From Clostridiaceae bacterium (GTDB taxonomy: Bacteria; Bacillota; Clostridia; Oscillospirales; Acutalibacteraceae), in the NCBI GenBank assembly GCA_016285645.1, contig JAEERC010000014.1:1-53110 (forward strand): DNA of 53,110 nucleotides, in the 5' to 3' direction. The position numbers and the translations under genes are program-made. The stretch's first letter is position 1; the number at the start of each line of letters is the position of its first letter. The notes under the pieces are model-generated. The model did not search any database and was not told the DNA's origin. It saw only the letters and a program-made list of their open reading frames with translations. Positions 1 through 7,361 of the stretch are shown here, piece by piece.

Positions 1-20
1 ACGGCAGCCAAAAAAGAAAA

Positions 21-53
21 TCCGCAAATCCTTGATATACAAGGACTTACGGA
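21..53. repeat. Imperfect inverted repeat at the left edge
   Basis: Two 14-base arms (21-34 and 40-53) surround ATATA. Twelve of 14 positions are complementary, and the inner six (TCCTTG/CAAGGA) are perfect. It lies just beyond the 3' end of tRNA-Ala, where it could be a weak terminator for that minus-strand gene, although no good T-run follows. It could also be part of a recombination site or of an element lying left of the window. Nothing in the window decides between these. Confidence 0.4.
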
Positions 54-64
54 CTATCTGATCC

Positions 65-140
<76 letters not shown>

Positions 141-172
141 GAGAAAGATAAAGCATTTGTGAATGCTTGACT

Positions 173-201
173 ATATTATCACAACTTTTCAAAAAAATCA
201 A
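173..201 (-). promoter_or_regulatory. Sigma-A type promoter for tRNA-Ala
   Basis: On the minus strand TTGATT (201-196) and TAATAT (178-173) are separated by 17 bases. The transcript would start about 30 bases before the tRNA. A small hairpin (AGCATT/AATGCT, 152-167) lies in the precursor leader. Confidence 0.55.
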
Positions 202-237
202 TAGGAATTTTTAATTTACGCAGATTCACAAAAACTA

Positions 238-266
238 TTGATAATTATAATATGTTATGTTATTAT
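238..266 (+). promoter_or_regulatory. Promoter for the YjdF-like gene
   Basis: TTGATA (238-243), a 17-base spacer and TATTAT (261-266) precede the start codon at 302 in a strongly AT-rich stretch. Consensus spacing and position fit a sigma-A promoter. Confidence 0.55.
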
Positions 267-301
267 AAACGGGCACGAATTTTATAAACGGAGTGTGAGA
301 A

Positions 302-1111
302 ATGAACAAATTTGCGACAAGATTTTCAAACATGATGAAAGAAATCAAAAAATCCGAGCTCATCTACTGGTGGATCCTCAGAGGGCTTATGATTTTCGCT
401 TTGATATATACCATAGTTGTCGGTCACGGCCCTATGGGCGAATACAAGGGCAGCAACCCCTGGCAGCAGGTGGCGGCGAATCTCGTGGGTATGTTCGCCT
501 ATGAGATTATTCAGCTTTTCTTCTCGGATAAAAGTCTGTTCCGCAAGCTCAGCCCGAGATTCCAGAATATCACGGCTCTCGGCTTTTTCCTCGGCTCGTT
601 CGGCGGCGCTTTTATGAATCTCTATTACAGCCTGCCGATGTATGACAAAATCCTTCACGCGCTCGGCACCGCCGAAGCGGTTTATATCGGCTATGAGCTT
701 GTGTGCGCCATTCAGCTTAAGCTCAAAAAGACCTGCCCGTTCCAGATAGCCGTTCTGTGCGCCATGGGCATCGGCTTTGTTTTCGCAACCGGCTGGGAAC
801 TTTTCGAGTTCTCCTATGACCAGTTCGCGGGCGGCGACGCGCAGCACTGGAATGTTGTTAACGCTCTCGCCGAGGCGGGAGGGGACTACCGCAGTATTTT
901 CCTTATGTTCCCGGTTAAAGACGAGGCAACATTTATGTCGCGATTCCCACTTATGGATACAATGAGCGACACGGTAATGAACTTTGTCGGCGGCGTGATT
1001 ATGTATATCATCCTGCGCATCAAGCCCTACAGACACTCGGGCAAAAACGACATCAACGCACTCATCGAAAGCGAAAGCACCGCTGAAGTAACTGAACCGA
1101 AAGCGGAATAA
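302..1111 (+). CDS. YjdF/DUF2238-like integral membrane protein
   Basis: This is a 269-residue protein with several hydrophobic segments: about 24-42, 58-74, 96-115, 145-165 and 226-242. Conserved polar positions sit inside or near membrane segments: DKILHALG (about 117-124), GWELFEFS (about 163-170) and DTMSDTVMNFVGG (about 220-232). That spacing of an Asp/His pair, a WE..E motif and D...D..N..GG is what I know from the YjdF/DUF2238 family of membrane proteins, whose function is not established. The C-terminus is a short charged cytoplasmic-looking tail. The start at 302 follows a weak GGAGTGTGAGA site. The gene has its own promoter (238) and terminator (1136), so it looks monocistronic. Family assignment is moderately sure; no function is inferred. 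Confidence 0.65.
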   Translation: MNKFATRFSNMMKEIKKSELIYWWILRGLMIFALIYTIVVGHGPMGEYKGSNPWQQVAANLVGMFAYEIIQLFFSDKSLFRKLSPRFQNITALGFFLGSFGGAFMNLYYSLPMYDKILHALGTAEAVYIGYELVCAIQLKLKKTCPFQIAVLCAMGIGFVFATGWELFEFSYDQFAGGDAQHWNVVNALAEAGGDYRSIFLMFPVKDEATFMSRFPLMDTMSDTVMNFVGGVIMYIILRIKPYRHSGKNDINALIESESTAEVTEPKAE

Positions 1112-1135
1112 TAAGGATAATAAGAATAAAAAATA

Positions 1136-1161
1136 AAGCAGTCCGCAAGGGCTGCTTTTTT
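1136..1161 (+). terminator. Rho-independent terminator
   Basis: AAGCAGTCC (1136-1144) pairs with GGGCTGCTT (1149-1157) around a GCAA loop, with one G-T pair, and runs into a string of T. It ends the YjdF-like transcript. Confidence 0.85.
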
Positions 1162-1170
1162 GATAAACAT

Positions 1171-1370
1171 AATGAAGTCGGGCTGACGCCCTGATGAAGT
1201 CACTCGCTTTGCTCGTTAATGAAGTTTGCGCTTACAGCGCAAATGAAGTTTTCTGCTTCGCAGAAAGTGAAGTTAAGTGTGCCACCCACGCCCGCAGGCA
1301 TTTCACACGCCGTAAGGCGTATTTCACGCCCGAAGGGCATTTCACAAATCCTGAAAGGATTTATTTCGTT
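1171..1370. repeat. Array of small hairpins separated by ATGAAGT / ATTTCAC repeats
   Basis: The left half carries the heptamer ATGAAGT at 1172, 1194, 1219 and 1243 and GTGAAGT at 1267. The right half carries ATTTCAC at 1300, 1321 and 1339 and ATTTCGT at 1363. Between neighbouring heptamers sit short palindromes of unrelated sequence: GGGC/GCCC (1180-1191), TTTGCGC/GCGCAAA (1225-1243), TTTCTGC/GCAGAAA (1250-1266), ACGCC/GGCGT (1307-1320), GCCC/GGGC (1328-1338) and AAATCCT/AGGATTT (1346-1362). The unit at 1201-1217 is only weakly palindromic. ATGAAGT can pair with ATTTCAC with one G-U pair, so the whole block is also one long imperfect inverted repeat. The block lies between two terminators and next to tRNA-Lys, so it appears to be an intergenic element. 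Short open frames cross it on both strands but look like by-products of the repeats. Confidence 0.85.
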
Positions 1371-1371
1371 G

Positions 1372-1403
1372 AAAAAAGGCTTACATTTCTGTAAGCCTTT
1401 TTT
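1372..1403 (-). terminator. Terminator of tRNA-Lys (bidirectional)
   Basis: AAAAAAGGCTTAC (1372-1384) and GTAAGCCTTTTTT (1391-1403) form a 13-base-pair stem around a six-base loop. With A- and T-runs on both sides it can stop transcription in either direction. It begins one base beyond the tRNA-Lys 3' end. Confidence 0.85.
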
Positions 1404-1404
1404 C

Positions 1405-1480
1405 TGGTGATCCACCGGGGACTCGAACCCCGGACACCTTGATTAAAAGTCAAGTGCTCTACCGCCTGAGCTAGTGGATC
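1405..1480 (-). tRNA. tRNA-Lys (TTT anticodon)
   Basis: On the minus strand the gene starts GATCCACTAGCTCAG and has D arm GCTC/GAGC. The anticodon stem CTTGA/TCAAG has loop CTTTTAA, giving anticodon TTT. The T arm contains GGTTCGAGTCC. The acceptor strand GTGGATC is followed by A and an encoded CCA. It is 76 nt. Confidence 0.95.
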
Positions 1481-1498
1481 GTTTTATTGCGCTTGAAT

Positions 1499-1527
1499 AT
1501 AATACAACACAAGGTAATTATTGTCAA
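1499..1527 (-). promoter_or_regulatory. Promoter for tRNA-Lys
   Basis: On the minus strand a perfect TTGACA (1527-1522), a 17-base spacer and TATTAT (1504-1499) lie just upstream of the tRNA. This near-consensus arrangement is expected for a strongly transcribed stable RNA gene. Confidence 0.8.
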
Positions 1528-1617
1528 GAACTTTTTTAAATTTTAAATACTATTGTATATAAAACAGATACCATATAAATATTTTTTCATATTTTGTGGT
1601 TTTTGAAATCAAAAGTC

Positions 1618-1646
1618 TTGAAAAGAAACAATATATAGTATATAAT
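1618..1646 (+). promoter_or_regulatory. iolDE promoter with an internal near-palindrome
   Basis: TTGAAA (1618-1623), a 17-base spacer and TATAAT (1641-1646). The spacer contains ACAATATATAGT (1628-1639), which is one base away from the perfect palindrome ACAATATATTGT found at the same place in the promoter at 48382-48410. A protein bound there would block RNA polymerase, so a repressor operator is a reasonable guess. No regulator gene of the inositol type is seen nearby. Confidence 0.7.
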
Positions 1647-1679
1647 ATCTTCGAATTTTTAATCTTCCGGGAGGTAGTT

Positions 1680-3533
1680 ATGAAGTTAACGATGTCACAG
1701 GCGCTTGTCAGATTCCTTGACAATCAGTATGTCAGTTTTGACGGCGTGGAAACCAAGTTTGTTGACGGCATTTTCGGCATTTTCGGCCACGGCTGCGTAG
1801 TCGGTCTCGGTCAGGCACTCGAGCAGGGCGGTCACAATCTCAAGTTTTATCAGGGTCACAACGAGCAGGGCATGGCTCACGCGGCAATCGGCTTCGCGAA
1901 GCAGAACAACCGCCGCAAAATAATCGCCTGCACCTCTTCAATAGGTCCCGGCGCCCTCAATATGGTAACCGCAGCGGGCACTGCCACGGCAAACAGAATC
2001 CCTCTTCTTGTTCTGCCCGGCGACACCTTCGCCTGCCGCCAGCCGGATCCCGTGCTTCAGCAGATTGAGCAGCCCACGAGCTATTCAATTACCGCCAACG
2101 ATTCGTTCAAAGCGGTCTGCAAATACTGGGACAGAATCGTACGCCCCGAGCAACTTATGACCGCTTGCATAAACGCCTTCCGCGTGCTTACCGACCCCGC
2201 CGAAACGGGCGCGGTGTGCCTTGCAATGCCCCAGGATGTTGAGGGCGAGGCGTTTGATTATCCCGATTATTTCCTTCAGAAAAGAGTATGGTATATAGAC
2301 CGCCGTTCCGCATCCACTCGTGAAATCAACAGGGCGGTAAAACTCATCGCCTCCAGCGAGAGACCCATGCTCATTGTAGGCGGCGGCGTGACTTATTCCG
2401 AGGCGTGGGACACCGCAAAAATCTTTGCCGAAAAGTTCAATATACCCATCGGCGAAACCCAGGCGGGCAAGGGTAATATCCGCTGGGATCATCCGCTCAA
2501 CATGGGCGGCATCGGCGTCACGGGCGGTCCCGCGGCGAACCAGCTTGCCAAACAGGCGGATCTCATCATATCCGTGGGCACAAGACTCACCGACTTTACA
2601 ACCTCCTCAAAATGGCTTTTCCAGAATCCCGATGTAAAAATGATAAATATAAATGTCTGCCCGTTCGACGCCTTCAAGATGGATGCCGTCACGGTGATTT
2701 CGGACGCGAAAACCGCTTTGCTTGATATTATGGGCGGACTTATGGATGAGGAATACTATTCCGACTGGGGCGACGAAGTCGCCGACGCGAAGAGCGCTTA
2801 CAACGCCGAGGTGGACCGCAACTACAGCGTCTATCTTCAGGACGCTCTCTCACAGACCCGCGCTCTCGGTGAGATAAACAAACTCATCGCTCCCGATTCG
2901 GTTGTTGTCGGCTCAGCGGGCAGTCTTCCCGGCTGCCTTCAGAGACTCTGGCGCTCCTCAAGACCGAAAACCTATCACGTTGAATACGGCTTCTCCTGTA
3001 TGGGCTATGAAGTGTGCGCCGCTCTCGGTGTAAAACTTGCCGAGCCCGACAGAGAGGTTTACACAATGGTCGGCGACGGCTCGTTCATTATGCTCCACAG
3101 CGAGCTTTACACCGCGGTTATGGAGCACGCGAAAATCAATGTTATGCTCTTCGACAATTCCGGCTGGGGCTGTATTGAAAACCTCCAGAACAATCAGGGT
3201 ACGGACACCTTCGGCACAAGATTCCTTGAAAGGAATCCCGAAACGGGCATGCTTGACGGCGATATAGTTCCAATAGATTTCGCGAAAATCGCCGAGGGCT
3301 ATGGCTGCAAGGCGTACCGTGTAACAAATATCAAGGAACTGCGCGAGGCGCTTGCCGATTCAAAGAAGCAGGATGTTCCCGTGCTGTTTGATATCAAGGT
3401 AGCCCACGGCAGTATGAGCGACGGCTACGACGCCTGGTGGCGTGTGGGTGTTGCCGAGGTTTCCGAGAGCGAAAGAGTAAGAATCGCATACGAAGAGATG
3501 CAGGAAAATATAGAAAAAGCCAGACTTTATTGA
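1680..3533 (+). CDS. iolD: 3D-(3,5/4)-trihydroxycyclohexane-1,2-dione hydrolase
   Basis: IolD opens the ring of the diketone intermediate of myo-inositol breakdown, giving 5-deoxyglucuronate. It is a thiamine-diphosphate enzyme of the acetolactate synthase fold. The 617-residue length fits the family. The N-terminal pyrimidine-binding domain shows YQGHNEQGMAHAAIGFA with the expected catalytic Glu, followed by SSIGPGALNMVTAAGTA. The C-terminal cofactor site is GDGSF (about 465-469) followed after the usual spacing by FDN. An in-frame ATG exists 84 bases upstream, but ATG 1680 sits directly after GGGAGG and gives the expected N-terminus. The gene is followed 18 bases later by iolE. Other iol genes (iolB, iolC, iolJ) are not in the window, so the pathway must be completed elsewhere or run differently. 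Identification is confident. Confidence 0.93.
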   Translation: MKLTMSQALVRFLDNQYVSFDGVETKFVDGIFGIFGHGCVVGLGQALEQGGHNLKFYQGHNEQGMAHAAIGFAKQNNRRKIIACTSSIGPGALNMVTAAGTATANRIPLLVLPGDTFACRQPDPVLQQIEQPTSYSITANDSFKAVCKYWDRIVRPEQLMTACINAFRVLTDPAETGAVCLAMPQDVEGEAFDYPDYFLQKRVWYIDRRSASTREINRAVKLIASSERPMLIVGGGVTYSEAWDTAKIFAEKFNIPIGETQAGKGNIRWDHPLNMGGIGVTGGPAANQLAKQADLIISVGTRLTDFTTSSKWLFQNPDVKMININVCPFDAFKMDAVTVISDAKTALLDIMGGLMDEEYYSDWGDEVADAKSAYNAEVDRNYSVYLQDALSQTRALGEINKLIAPDSVVVGSAGSLPGCLQRLWRSSRPKTYHVEYGFSCMGYEVCAALGVKLAEPDREVYTMVGDGSFIMLHSELYTAVMEHAKINVMLFDNSGWGCIENLQNNQGTDTFGTRFLERNPETGMLDGDIVPIDFAKIAEGYGCKAYRVTNIKELREALADSKKQDVPVLFDIKVAHGSMSDGYDAWWRVGVAEVSESERVRIAYEEMQENIEKARLY

Positions 3534-3551
3534 TAACAGGAGATTACGACT

Positions 3552-4445
3552 ATGCTTAACAAAGAAAAAGTAAATCTTGCCATAGCCCCCATAGCGTGGA
3601 CTAACGACGACCTTCCCGACCTCGGCGCCGAAAACACCTTTGAGCAGTGCGTAAGCGAAATGGCGCTCAGCGGTTTTACGGGCAGCGAAATCGGCAACAA
3701 ATATCCCAAGGATGTTGAAACTCTCAAGCACAAACTCGATGTGCGCGGAATGCGCATCTGCAACGCTTGGTTTTCGTCCCTTCTTCTCTCCGACGGCTAC
3801 GACGCCACTATCGAAGCGTTTATAAAACACAGGGATTTCCTCTACGCTCTCGGAGCGAGAGTTATCGGCGCTTCCGAACAGGGCAACTCCATTCAGGGCA
3901 AACCCGTAAGCATCTTCGGCGACAAGCCGGTTTACACCGATGAGCAGTGGGCTCTCATAGCAAAGGGTTTCAACGAGATGGGCCGCCTTGCCAAGGAAAA
4001 GGGCATGTATTTTACCGTTCACCACCATATGGGCACGGGCGTGCAGACCTCGGCCGAAATTGACAAACTTATGGAAATAACAGACCCCGGTCTTGTATAT
4101 CTCCTTTTCGATACCGGTCATCTCGCCTTCGCGGGCGAGGACGCCGTTGCCGTGCTTAAAAAATATGTGAACAGAGTTAAACACGTTCATCTCAAGAGCA
4201 TCCGCAAGGATGTAATCGAGCAGGGCAGGGCAAACGGATGGAGCTTCCTTGACTGCGTGCGCGCTGGCGCTTTCACCGTTCCCGGTGACGGCGATTTCGA
4301 TTTCACTCCCGTTTTCGATATCCTCGCCGAAGCGGATTACGAGGGCTGGGTTGTTGTTGAGGCGGAACAGGATCCCGCCAAAGCCAATCCCTACGAGTAC
4401 GCCTGCCTTGCAAGAGCGTATATCAGAGAAAAAACGGGGCTTTGA
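3552..4445 (+). CDS. iolE: 2-keto-myo-inositol (inosose) dehydratase
   Basis: IolE removes water from 2-keto-myo-inositol to make the substrate of IolD, so the two adjacent genes encode consecutive steps. The protein is 297 residues, the usual size, and has the xylose-isomerase-like TIM barrel layout. The N-terminus [13 protein letters not shown] is typical of the family. Candidate metal ligands are visible in VHHHMGTG, in the LFDTGH motif, in HVHLKSI and in the final VVVEAEQDP strand. The start at 3552 follows AGGAGATT at good spacing. It is cotranscribed with iolD (18-base gap) and ends at a strong hairpin. Identification is confident; the cofactor (Mn or Co in known members) is family knowledge only. 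Confidence 0.92.
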   Translation: MLNKEKVNLAIAPIAWTNDDLPDLGAENTFEQCVSEMALSGFTGSEIGNKYPKDVETLKHKLDVRGMRICNAWFSSLLLSDGYDATIEAFIKHRDFLYALGARVIGASEQGNSIQGKPVSIFGDKPVYTDEQWALIAKGFNEMGRLAKEKGMYFTVHHHMGTGVQTSAEIDKLMEITDPGLVYLLFDTGHLAFAGEDAVAVLKKYVNRVKHVHLKSIRKDVIEQGRANGWSFLDCVRAGAFTVPGDGDFDFTPVFDILAEADYEGWVVVEAEQDPAKANPYEYACLARAYIREKTGL

Positions 4446-4459
4446 TTCCGTAAAAAACA

Positions 4460-4490
4460 AAGGCGCAGTCACACTGCGCCTTGTAATTTT
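4460..4490 (+). terminator. Terminator between iolE and the convergent lipoprotein gene
   Basis: AAGGCGCAGT (4460-4469) and ACTGCGCCTT (4473-4482) form a perfect 10-base-pair stem with a CAC loop, followed by TGTAATTTT. The A-rich 5' flank makes it usable in both directions. Confidence 0.85.
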
Positions 4491-4497
4491 CTGCGTT

Positions 4498-5241
4498 TTA
4501 TCTTTCGGGCGAACCGGGAATTCTCTCAACGGCGATTTCCGCCCGGGGTGTCTGATAAATAATCGGTGCTATGCTTCCCGGCTCAAACAGAATAACGAGG
4601 TTTTCCTCGGTGAGATACCAGCTGAACTCTCCGCTGTCCACAGCGTAATCGAGTTCTTCCTTTGAATACTCAATCGGCTCACCGTCGTTTCCCGCGCGGG
4701 CAAACTGAACGCGGCATTCCTCTTTTATCATCTCTTTGAGCACAGTCATATTGCCGGTTATTTCGTCAAGCGCCAGAGTATCGCCCGTTTTAAGCGAGAA
4801 TGTGATTCCCTTTATATCCTCGGTATCGCGTACCGCGCAGGCACCGTGATTGTAGTAATCAAGGCGGAAACTCAGCCGTTCATCGTCCCTGAAGGACTGT
4901 GAAAACGAAATTGAATAGGACGCTCCGCTGAAATAATCAGCCCCCCGCGCAACAAAATCGTTGTACTCTGCAATGTAGTCGAATTCCGGCTCGGTTATTG
5001 TTTTCACAATTTCTCCTATTGCCGCGTTTATCATATCGTAAACGCTTTCCTTGTCGGCGGCTCCCGTCAGTTCGGGGTAGCTTACCGAGCCCGTGTAAAC
5101 CACGGTTCCGTCATCGGCGGTAATCTTTTTTTCTTCGCTTTTCATTGTGATAACCGCGTCGCCGTTTCCGTTTTTTTCGCAGGAACAGAACAGCACGCAC
5201 ACAACAGAGAAAACGGCGATAATACTTATAAATCTTTTCAT
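4498..5241 (-). CDS. Lipoprotein, possible DUF3298/RsiV-like fold
   Basis: The 247-residue protein has a lipoprotein signal peptide: MKRF, a hydrophobic core and the lipobox VLFCSC, so the mature protein would start at Cys 20 and sit on the outer face of the membrane. The mature part contains SVSYPELTG, a helix rich in acidic residues, an aromatic strand (SFRLDYYNHGACAV), TLALDEI and a C-terminal TEENLVILFEPGSIAP. That order of elements resembles the DUF3298 (PdaC/RsiV C-terminal) domain, in which the last strand usually reads F..Y.l.pya.g. The match is by eye and moderate. A GGAGGA site precedes the start. The gene is divergent from the metallophosphoesterase with only 68 bases between them and convergent with iolE. 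No enzymatic role is claimed. Confidence 0.7.
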   Translation of the reverse strand: MKRFISIIAVFSVVCVLFCSCEKNGNGDAVITMKSEEKKITADDGTVVYTGSVSYPELTGAADKESVYDMINAAIGEIVKTITEPEFDYIAEYNDFVARGADYFSGASYSISFSQSFRDDERLSFRLDYYNHGACAVRDTEDIKGITFSLKTGDTLALDEITGNMTVLKEMIKEECRVQFARAGNDGEPIEYSKEELDYAVDSGEFSWYLTEENLVILFEPGSIAPIIYQTPRAEIAVERIPGSPER

Positions 5242-5309
5242 AGGTCATTCCTCCGCAGTTATTTTACCACAAAACGGCGTTTAAAAGCAATATACAGAAA
5301 GGCAGTAAT

Positions 5310-6452
5310 ATGAGAGCAGACAATTCGGTTAAATTCAATCAGGACGGAAAACTTGTGATTATGCAGGTGTCCGACACGCAGGATTTGGTTCATACCCGCC
5401 TCGCCATGCTTCAGATGCTCGACGCGGCTTACGACAAAGTCAAACCGGATCTCGTGCTTTTCACGGGCGACAATGTGCTCGGCAACCATCTTCTGGACGC
5501 GAGAATCGGCACGCGCAAGGTCGCCGAGGGCTGGCAGGAGGAGTTTGACAGAATCAGAAAAACACTCTGTCAGATTATTATTCCGCTTGAGGACCGCAAG
5601 ATTCCGTTCGGTATGATTTACGGCAATCACGACGATATGAACTCGGTAACAAAGGATGAACAGGCGGAGATTTTCAGGCAGTACGAATACTGCCTGCCTA
5701 TGAACACCGACAACCCGGATATTGACTGTGACACATACAGAATTCCCGTTTTTTCACACGACGGCAAAGAACTTGTTTTCAACCTCTGGATGCTCGACAG
5801 CGCCTGGTACGACAAGGAGAAGGACAAGTGCTTCGCGGCGGTGAAAAAAGAGACGGTTGACTGGTATAACAGCGAATATAAAGCGATAAAAAAGAAATAT
5901 AAAAAAGATGTAAAATCCCTTATGTTTCTGCACATTCCTCTGCCTCAGCAGGAGGAACTCATTGAAAAATGCGAAAAACACGATGAGGGTGCCGTGAAAG
6001 TCGGCAAAAACGAATACATCCGCCTGAATCCTCAGAAGGCGGGCGGCGTTCTCGGTGAGCCCGTGAGCGTCTGCGAGGATGAGTTCGGGCTGTTTGAAAG
6101 CGTGAAGCAAAACGGCGATGTGCTTGCCGTGGTTACGGGTCACGACCATTCAAACTGCTTTGACGGCACAACTCAGGGGGTGCGTATGGTTCAGACTCCC
6201 GCCGCCTCATTCCGCTGCTACGGCAGCGATCAGAGGGGAGTGCGGCTGTTTATTCTCGATGAGAACAACCCCGAAGAATTCGAAACATACACGCTCAATT
6301 ATAAGGAACTCTGCGGAAAATCGCCCTACGCAAAATTCCAGTATATCTGGGACGCAGACGACAAGATTCCCGAAAAATGCGCCATGATTGCGGGATTTGC
6401 CGCAGCCGCGTGCGCGGGAATCGCGGCTCTTGTAAAACTAAAGAAAAAATGA
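5310..6452 (+). CDS. Calcineurin-like metallophosphoesterase with a C-terminal membrane anchor
   Basis: The 380-residue protein carries the metallophosphoesterase signature blocks: VSDTQD (about 20-25), LFTGDN (about 50-55), YGNHDD (about 106-111), FLHIPLP (about 208-214) and VTGHDHSN (about 275-282). In the first block the usual D-x-H is D-x-Q, a variation seen in purple-acid-phosphatase-like subfamilies. The last 25 residues are a hydrophobic helix followed by KLKKK, while no signal peptide is present. The catalytic domain should therefore face the cytoplasm, anchored by its tail. The substrate cannot be read from sequence; phosphomonoesters, phosphodiesters or nucleotides are all possible. 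ATG 5310 follows AGAAAGG. The gene is alone, between a divergent lipoprotein gene and a strong terminator. Confidence 0.85.
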   Translation: MRADNSVKFNQDGKLVIMQVSDTQDLVHTRLAMLQMLDAAYDKVKPDLVLFTGDNVLGNHLLDARIGTRKVAEGWQEEFDRIRKTLCQIIIPLEDRKIPFGMIYGNHDDMNSVTKDEQAEIFRQYEYCLPMNTDNPDIDCDTYRIPVFSHDGKELVFNLWMLDSAWYDKEKDKCFAAVKKETVDWYNSEYKAIKKKYKKDVKSLMFLHIPLPQQEELIEKCEKHDEGAVKVGKNEYIRLNPQKAGGVLGEPVSVCEDEFGLFESVKQNGDVLAVVTGHDHSNCFDGTTQGVRMVQTPAASFRCYGSDQRGVRLFILDENNPEEFETYTLNYKELCGKSPYAKFQYIWDADDKIPEKCAMIAGFAAAACAGIAALVKLKKK

Positions 6453-6456
6453 AATC

Positions 6457-6490
6457 AGCCGGGGAACAGAATGTTCTCCGGCTTAAGTTT
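6457..6490 (+). terminator. Terminator between convergent genes
   Basis: A 12-base-pair stem (6457-6468 with 6472-6483, one G-T pair) encloses a GAA loop and is followed by TAAGTTTT. It overlaps the end of the minus-strand PHP gene. Confidence 0.8.
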
Positions 6491-7161
6491 TACTCATCTT
6501 TAAGCGTGTAATCGCATCTTTTCAGAATATCCCTGAGCGCCTTCGCGTCGGTCACTCTTTCGGGCAGATAAACTCCTCCCTGAGGCATATCTCCTTTATC
6601 ACCGTGAAAATCCGAACCCGAAGACCTGCGCAGGTTGTATTTCGTTGCCCATATCAGGGCGATGTCGTTGTTGGAATTGTGACCGGGATGACCGTTGTAA
6701 ACCTCCATTCCGTCAAGCAGGGCGGGGTTCTGTATATCCATATCAAACCTGAACGGATGCGCCTGAAAAACAAGAAGATTATTCTCATCCGCGAAGGGTC
6801 TGAACTCCTCAAGGTCGCGGAAGGCGTCAAGATGGCGTTTATACAAAAAATCCTCGTCTATACCGAATATCAGAAAATCTCCGTTTATATCGGTAAAACT
6901 CAATTCCATTCCGAGCACTACGCTGAACTCCGGCGTTTCGTATTTTTTCGCCTCGCGGTATCCTTTAAGGAAGTATTCCGCCTTCTGCTCAATTGTTTCG
7001 GCGTGTGCCCGCCTCATTTTATAATCGGACATGTGGTCGGTAATTACTATTCCGTCAAAACCCGTCTCCTTGTAGTGTTCAACCACATCTTTTGCAGGCA
7101 CGCTCGCGCAGGAACTTGACTCAGCTGTATGAACATGTAAATCGTAAAGATATTTTCCCAT
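6490..7161 (-). CDS. PHP-domain metal-dependent phosphoesterase
   Basis: The 223-residue protein shows the four PHP metal-binding motifs in order: DLHVHT (8-13), ITDHMSDY (about 40-47), GMELSF with a nearby Glu, HPFRFD in the middle, and SGSDFHGDKG near the end. Members hydrolyse phosphate esters (histidinol phosphate, nucleoside 3',5'-bisphosphate, cyclic phosphates) or serve as polymerase exonucleases. The short stand-alone form here gives no clue to the substrate. The start is preceded by AGAGGTG on the minus strand. The gene is monocistronic by layout: convergent with the metallophosphoesterase and divergent from the sigma-like gene. Fold assignment is confident, substrate unknown. Confidence 0.85.
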   Translation of the reverse strand: MGKYLYDLHVHTAESSSCASVPAKDVVEHYKETGFDGIVITDHMSDYKMRRAHAETIEQKAEYFLKGYREAKKYETPEFSVVLGMELSFTDINGDFLIFGIDEDFLYKRHLDAFRDLEEFRPFADENNLLVFQAHPFRFDMDIQNPALLDGMEVYNGHPGHNSNNDIALIWATKYNLRRSSGSDFHGDKGDMPQGGVYLPERVTDAKALRDILKRCDYTLKDE

Positions 7162-7267
7162 TTCGCACCTCTCTTTTCACTATCGGATTATACTCCTTAA
7201 CAGCGGAAATAATCAAGTGCGAAGTGTTAATTTTTATACAGACCGGCGGAAAGGCGGCAACCCTTAC

Positions 7268-7296
7268 TTGACAATTTTCCTTATATGTTATAAAAT
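7268..7296 (+). promoter_or_regulatory. Promoter for the sigma-like membrane protein
   Basis: Perfect TTGACA (7268-7273), 17-base spacer, TAAAAT (7291-7296). It drives the gene starting at 7362. No second, differently shaped promoter that might indicate autoregulation by an alternative sigma factor was recognised. Confidence 0.7.
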
Positions 7297-7361
7297 CTTA
7301 TAGAATATTTTTATTTAAGGATATTTGTGCAAAGAATAAAAAAGACAGGAAGTGGAACCGA

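Noticed and set aside
326-1036. 236-residue open frame antisense to the YjdF-like gene
   Set aside because: Low-complexity antisense shadow without a ribosome site; the plus-strand frame has membrane segments and conserved motifs.
1171-1370. CRISPR array
   Set aside because: The constant parts are only seven bases, the variable parts are self-complementary rather than spacer-like, the second half is inverted, and no cas gene is near.
1194-1415. Open reading frames of about 62-71 residues on both strands across the hairpin array
   Set aside because: They follow the repeat units, have no ribosome site, and read through palindromes on both strands; the stop-free frames are a by-product of the repeats.
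3360-4529. 389-residue open frame antisense to iolE
   Set aside because: Antisense to a clearly recognised enzyme; open by codon bias of the true gene.
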